Positions 49,227 through 52,012 of a stretch of DNA of 52,012 nucleotides are shown here, piece by piece. Location: NCBI GenBank assembly GCA_903858165.1, contig CAIOHZ010000288.1, positions 1 to 52,012 on the forward strand, in the 5' to 3' direction. This DNA is from an uncultured Pseudomonadota bacterium (GTDB taxonomy: Bacteria; Pseudomonadota; Gammaproteobacteria; Steroidobacterales; Steroidobacteraceae). Below the pieces are notes generated by a model. That model did not search any database. It was not told where the DNA came from and was given only the letters and a program-made list of their open reading frames with translations. Both the position numbers and the translations under genes were made by a program. Positions within the stretch are counted from its first letter, which is position 1. Each line of letters opens with the position of its first letter.

Positions 49227-49411
49227 GGGCGCTCGCAGACGCTCGCAAAGTACCCCCGAACAAAGGCAAGGAAGCCATGAAAAACAGAAAGTTACGTCTA
49301 TCAATCCGGTGGCTCCTCAGTGCCCACCAGACAGCGCGTACCGGGTACCCGCCAGCCACCCCGCGGTCGCCCATACGGGCCATTGAAGCGGACCGTCTTT
49401 GTCCGAAGGGC

Positions 49412-49458
49412 GCACCAAACCCACCCCCAGCCATCCCGTCGCCGCACCAATTTGGCGC
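49412..49458. promoter_or_regulatory. NtrC-like sites
   Basis: GCACC-AATTT-GGCGC (49444-49458) matches the NtrC dyad GCACC-N5-GGTGC with one change. A half site GCACC (49412-49416) starts exactly 32 bases away, three helical turns, the spacing I recall for the paired NtrC sites before E. coli glnA. They lie about 280-310 bases upstream of the predicted glnK start, and bent DNA could allow activation. Confidence 0.5.
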
Positions 49459-49541
49459 ACGTTTAGGGCTTGCAAGTATTCCCCAGTTGACAGGCAGGGG
49501 CCACACCCGCGAGGCTGCGCGCCAACCGTTGGAGCCGCACC

Positions 49542-49787
49542 ATGAAATTCGATTCGCATACCCTCGACGATCTCGCCCGCAAACTCGGCGAGGCCATGCC
49601 CCCCCAGTTCCGTGCCTTGCAACAGGACATGGAACAGAACTTCCGTGCCGTCTTACAGGCGGGCCTGGCCAAGCTGGAACTCGTCACTCGGCAAGAATTC
49701 GACGTTCAGGCGGGCGTATTGGCACGCACTCGCGAAAAGCTGGAAGCGCTCGAAGCCCGCTTGGCAGCACTGGAAAAGCAGCCCTAA
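49542..49787 (+). CDS. ubiK: Ubiquinone biosynthesis accessory factor UbiK
   Basis: 81-residue coiled-coil protein of the UbiK/YqiC (BMFP) family. It begins MKFDSHTLDDLARKLGEAMP, followed by an amphipathic helix (QDMEQNFRAVLQAGLAKLEL) and ends in a leucine-heptad helix (LARTREKLEALEARLAAL). UbiK binds UbiJ and lipids in the aerobic ubiquinone complex. A GGAG lies 7 bases before the ATG. comM follows 19 bases after its stop, an arrangement seen in other gammaproteobacteria. Confidence 0.88.
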   Translation: MKFDSHTLDDLARKLGEAMPPQFRALQQDMEQNFRAVLQAGLAKLELVTRQEFDVQAGVLARTREKLEALEARLAALEKQP

Positions 49788-49806
49788 AACGCGCCGGTGG
49801 CCGGGC

Positions 49807-51366
49807 ATGAGCCTGGCTACCGCCCTCACCCGCGGCCAGTGGGGCGTGGAAGCACCCTTGGTCCACTGCGAAGTGCATGTGGGCGCCGGCTTACCGCACT
49901 TCCAGTTGGTCGGCCTTGCCGACGCGGGCGTGCGCGAGAGCCGCGAAAGGGTTCGTGCGGCCCTCGAAACTTCCGGCCTACCTTTCCCCGCCGGCAGGGT
50001 CACGGTCAACCTTGCGCCCGCCGATCTGCCCAAAGAAGGGGGTCGATTCGACCTACCGCTGGCCCTCGCCCTCCTCGCCGCATCGGGCCAACTAGAACCT
50101 CGCGCTCTGGAAGCCACCGAGTTTTTCGGCGAACTCGCCCTCGACGGCACTCTGCGCCCGGAGCGGAATCTACTGGTGTCGGCGGCACGTGCAGCGGCGG
50201 CGGGACATTCCATGGTGGTCCCGCGCAGCAGTCTGCAAAGCGCCCTGTGCGTTCCCGGGCTGCGGGTGGCCGGGGCCAACAGCCTCACCGAAGTCGTGGC
50301 CCACTGCCTCGGCGAGGAGCCGTTGGGGTTTCATACCGGCCAGTTGCCAACAGTCACGCCGGGGTTCATCGCGGACCTCGCTGAGGTCCGCGGACAATCG
50401 CTGGCACGGCAGGCCTTGGAACTTGCTGCCGCCGGCGGACATTCGCTACTGCTGGCGGGGCCGCCCGGCACCGGCAAGACTCTGCTGGCGGAGCGTCTGC
50501 CTGGCCTGTTGCCACCGCTGGAACCCGAGGCGGCCCTGGAAAGTGCCGTCCTGCATGCCGCCGCCGGCCTGGCCGTCCCAGCTTTCGGCCAAAGGCCGTG
50601 GCGCGCCCCGCACCATTCCGCCACGGCTATCGCGCTCATCGGCGGTGGCCAGCCACCCCGCCCGGGCGAAGTCTCGCTCGCACACCATGGTGTGCTGTTC
50701 CTCGACGAGTTGGCCGAATACCCTCGCGCCGTGCTGGATGCGCTGCGCGAGCCTCTGGAAAATCGTCGCGTGGCGCTGGCCCGCGGGCGCTGGCATGTCA
50801 CTTTCCCCGCCGAATGCCAGTTCTTGGCCGCCATGAACCCCTGTCCTTGCGGCTATTTCCCAGATTTGCAGCGCTGCCGCTGTGGCGAGGCCGTGGCGCG
50901 GCGCTATCTAGGCCGCCTGTCTGGGCCGTTCCTTGACCGCATGGACCTGCAAGTAACGCTGGAGCCCAAAACCGCAGGAAAGCAGGAGGCTACAGGCGGA
51001 GTAACACTCCCACTTTCCGAACCCTCTGCGAAAGTACGCGAACGCGTCTTGCGTGCGCGCGAACGCCAAGCCGTGCGCGGCACGTTGAACGCACACTTGT
51101 CGGTGGGACAACTCAGGGACTTCGCTTCACTCGACGCACCGGCGAGTGAACTGCTGGACCAAGCGTCAGCACGGCGCGGAATGTCGGCGCGCGCCTGCCA
51201 TCGCGCACTGCGCGTGGCGCGCACCTCGGCAGACTTGGCCGGACGCGCGACGGTAACGAAAGATGACTTGGGGGTGGCGCTGCAACTGCGCCAACTGGAA
51301 ACCTGGCTCACACCCAAGCCCGCCACTGGCGTGACGGGCTTGGCGCGGCCAATCACATCGCGATGA
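49807..51366 (+). CDS. comM: ComM/YifB family AAA+ helicase
   Basis: 519-residue AAA+ protein (Mg-chelatase-related YifB/ComM). ComM is a branch-migration helicase that extends strand exchange in natural transformation. The N-terminal Lon-like domain (residues about 1-170) is followed by Walker A GPPGTGKTLLAE, Walker B VLFLDELAE, a Cys cluster (NPCPCGYFPDLQRCRCGEA) and the C-terminal lid domain ending near ALQLRQLETWL. I chose ATG 49807 (MSLATALTRG), the standard family start; the frame opens at 49612 through ubiK in another phase. Its end overlaps the converging cytochrome gene by 14 bases. Confidence 0.94.
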   Translation: MSLATALTRGQWGVEAPLVHCEVHVGAGLPHFQLVGLADAGVRESRERVRAALETSGLPFPAGRVTVNLAPADLPKEGGRFDLPLALALLAASGQLEPRALEATEFFGELALDGTLRPERNLLVSAARAAAAGHSMVVPRSSLQSALCVPGLRVAGANSLTEVVAHCLGEEPLGFHTGQLPTVTPGFIADLAEVRGQSLARQALELAAAGGHSLLLAGPPGTGKTLLAERLPGLLPPLEPEAALESAVLHAAAGLAVPAFGQRPWRAPHHSATAIALIGGGQPPRPGEVSLAHHGVLFLDELAEYPRAVLDALREPLENRRVALARGRWHVTFPAECQFLAAMNPCPCGYFPDLQRCRCGEAVARRYLGRLSGPFLDRMDLQVTLEPKTAGKQEATGGVTLPLSEPSAKVRERVLRARERQAVRGTLNAHLSVGQLRDFASLDAPASELLDQASARRGMSARACHRALRVARTSADLAGRATVTKDDLGVALQLRQLETWLTPKPATGVTGLARPITSR

Positions 51367-51865
51367 GGTGGTCGACGGCCTGCTTGACGAGGTCGTCGGT
51401 CAGGTCCGTACGGCCGCCACGGGCAGGCATGACACCCTTGGCGCCCTGGTAGCCTTCAATCGCGTGCTTGTAGAGGGTTTCCTTGCCCTGAGCCAAGCGC
51501 GGCGCCCAGGCGGACTTGTCGCCGGACTTCGGGGCACCGGCGATGCCAGCGTCATGACAGGCAGCGCACACCGCCGTGTAAGTGGCCGCACCATCCGCAG
51601 GCAGTGGCTGCGCGGCCACGGCCTTCGACGGGTCATCCGGCTGAATCGCGAGCGCGCTGTTGTCCTGCCCGGCGACAGCCACCTGGCCCACGGGCGCAAT
51701 GCGCTCCGCGACCTGCTCGGCGGCAAGGCCTTCCTTACCGGCGTACTGGCCCTGGTGGTCGTAGCCCATGATGCGTGCCAGCACGAAGATGCCGATGGTG
51801 ATGGCAACGAGGGCGCCAATAACCACACTGAAAACATTGAAGAAATGGTCGTCGTGCTTGCTCAC
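51353..51865 (-). CDS. Membrane-anchored cytochrome c5-type protein
   Basis: 170-residue protein with an N-terminal membrane helix (NVFSVVIGALVAITIGIFVLA) and one haem-binding site CAACH in the C-terminal domain. The distal Met is in VMPARGG. This matches cytochrome c5 family proteins, periplasmic electron carriers to terminal oxidases. Two GTG starts are possible: 51865 (MSKHDDHFFNVF, like homologous N-termini) or 51898 (11 more residues). I prefer 51865, though neither has a strong Shine-Dalgarno. The gene converges on comM with a 14-base overlap. Confidence 0.85.
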   Translation of the reverse strand: MSKHDDHFFNVFSVVIGALVAITIGIFVLARIMGYDHQGQYAGKEGLAAEQVAERIAPVGQVAVAGQDNSALAIQPDDPSKAVAAQPLPADGAATYTAVCAACHDAGIAGAPKSGDKSAWAPRLAQGKETLYKHAIEGYQGAKGVMPARGGRTDLTDDLVKQAVDHLIAM

Positions 51866-51919
51866 GGGGCCCCCGGACGGAATGCGATGGATGGACACGG
51901 CGGAGTTCCGCCGGGCGCA

Positions 51920-51947
51920 AGTATACGGGGCGCGGGACGCACTGCAA
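51920..51947 (-). promoter_or_regulatory. Sigma-70 promoter of the cytochrome gene
   Basis: On the minus strand TTGCAG (51942-51947) and TATACT (51920-51925) are 16 bases apart. The start would be near 51913, 48 bases before the GTG at 51865 or 15 before the GTG at 51898. A GGCGGA-GT-TCCGCC inverted repeat (51899-51912) would be in the leader. Confidence 0.6.
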
Positions 51948-52012
51948 AACCCCGGCTTCCCGCAACCGCCACGCGCGGGTCGGTTGCTGTATCATTTCGC
52001 TCTCAGCACTGC

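Larger units (their letters stand above)
49039..49541. other. Long intergenic region, glnK to ubiK
   Basis: 503 bases between the divergent P-II and ubiK starts. It holds a sigma-54 promoter, an inverted repeat and an NtrC-like site (listed separately). The only long frames through it (for instance from 49166) continue antisense or out of frame into ubiK and have no conserved features. I see no tRNA or recognisable structured RNA. The leader of glnK would be about 105 bases. Confidence 0.6.

Noticed and set aside
49166-49810. 214-codon frame across the glnK-ubiK gap
   Set aside because: It runs out of frame through ubiK, is Pro/Arg-rich and has no conserved features.

Overview
The window is chromosomal DNA from a high-GC, Gram-negative gammaproteobacterium. 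The gene set (ftsYEX-rpoH, gltBD, tamAB, a YdbH/YdbL pair, lptM-polA, glnK-amtB, ubiK-comM, yadGH) fits the Xanthomonadales/Nevskiales side of the class. Several genes have a -10-like hexamer directly before the start codon, which also fits lineages rich in leaderless mRNAs. I see no insertion sequence, prophage, CRISPR array, rRNA or tRNA. The lineage is an inference from gene content.

Layout. 1-389 is the end of a TonB-dependent receptor. 410-1306 (-) is a homocysteine S-methyltransferase, divergent from ftsY-ftsE-ftsX (1407-4076). rpoH (4193-5092) follows behind a perfect CIRCE element, and an Mpo1-like membrane protein overlaps its stop. Then come gcdH, a tiny PEP-CTERM-like protein and a REP-like cluster. 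gltB-gltD lie on the minus strand (7226-13202) behind a leader hairpin. Next on the minus strand are a SPOR-domain lipoprotein, a YheT-like hydrolase and a saccharopine-dehydrogenase-like enzyme. 16434-19313 (+) encodes a YdbH-like AsmA-type protein and a YnbE/YdbL-like lipoprotein; yadGH-type ABC genes follow on the minus strand. A FlhC-like regulator stands divergent to an unrecognised protein. nudC, a TauE/SafE permease, an NRDE protein and tamA-tamB run to 30886; rmuC and truC are on the minus strand.

33359-41520 is the most distinctive part: argR, argG, an unassigned P-loop gene, argC, argD, an N-acyl-ornithine carbamoyltransferase (argF'), argB and argH, tightly packed and partly overlapping, behind tandem ARG-box-like palindromes. 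The carbamoyltransferase has Ala at both positions where the Xanthomonas N-acetylornithine enzyme carries its hallmark Glu and Lys, and its other motifs resemble the Bacteroides N-succinylornithine enzyme. No argA, argJ or argE is present and ArgB has no GNAT domain, so the P-loop protein is a candidate for a missing acyl-transfer or deacylation step. The operon may therefore encode an N-succinylated arginine pathway with a non-canonical enzyme.

The last 10 kb holds an acyl-CoA dehydrogenase, a YdiI-like thioesterase, lptM, polA (with a REP-like sequence inside its reading frame), amtB and a P-II gene behind a near-consensus sigma-54 promoter with an upstream NtrC-like site, then ubiK, comM and a membrane-anchored cytochrome c5. 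Nitrogen assimilation (gltBD, glnK-amtB) and arginine synthesis are thus both encoded here, with separate control signals.
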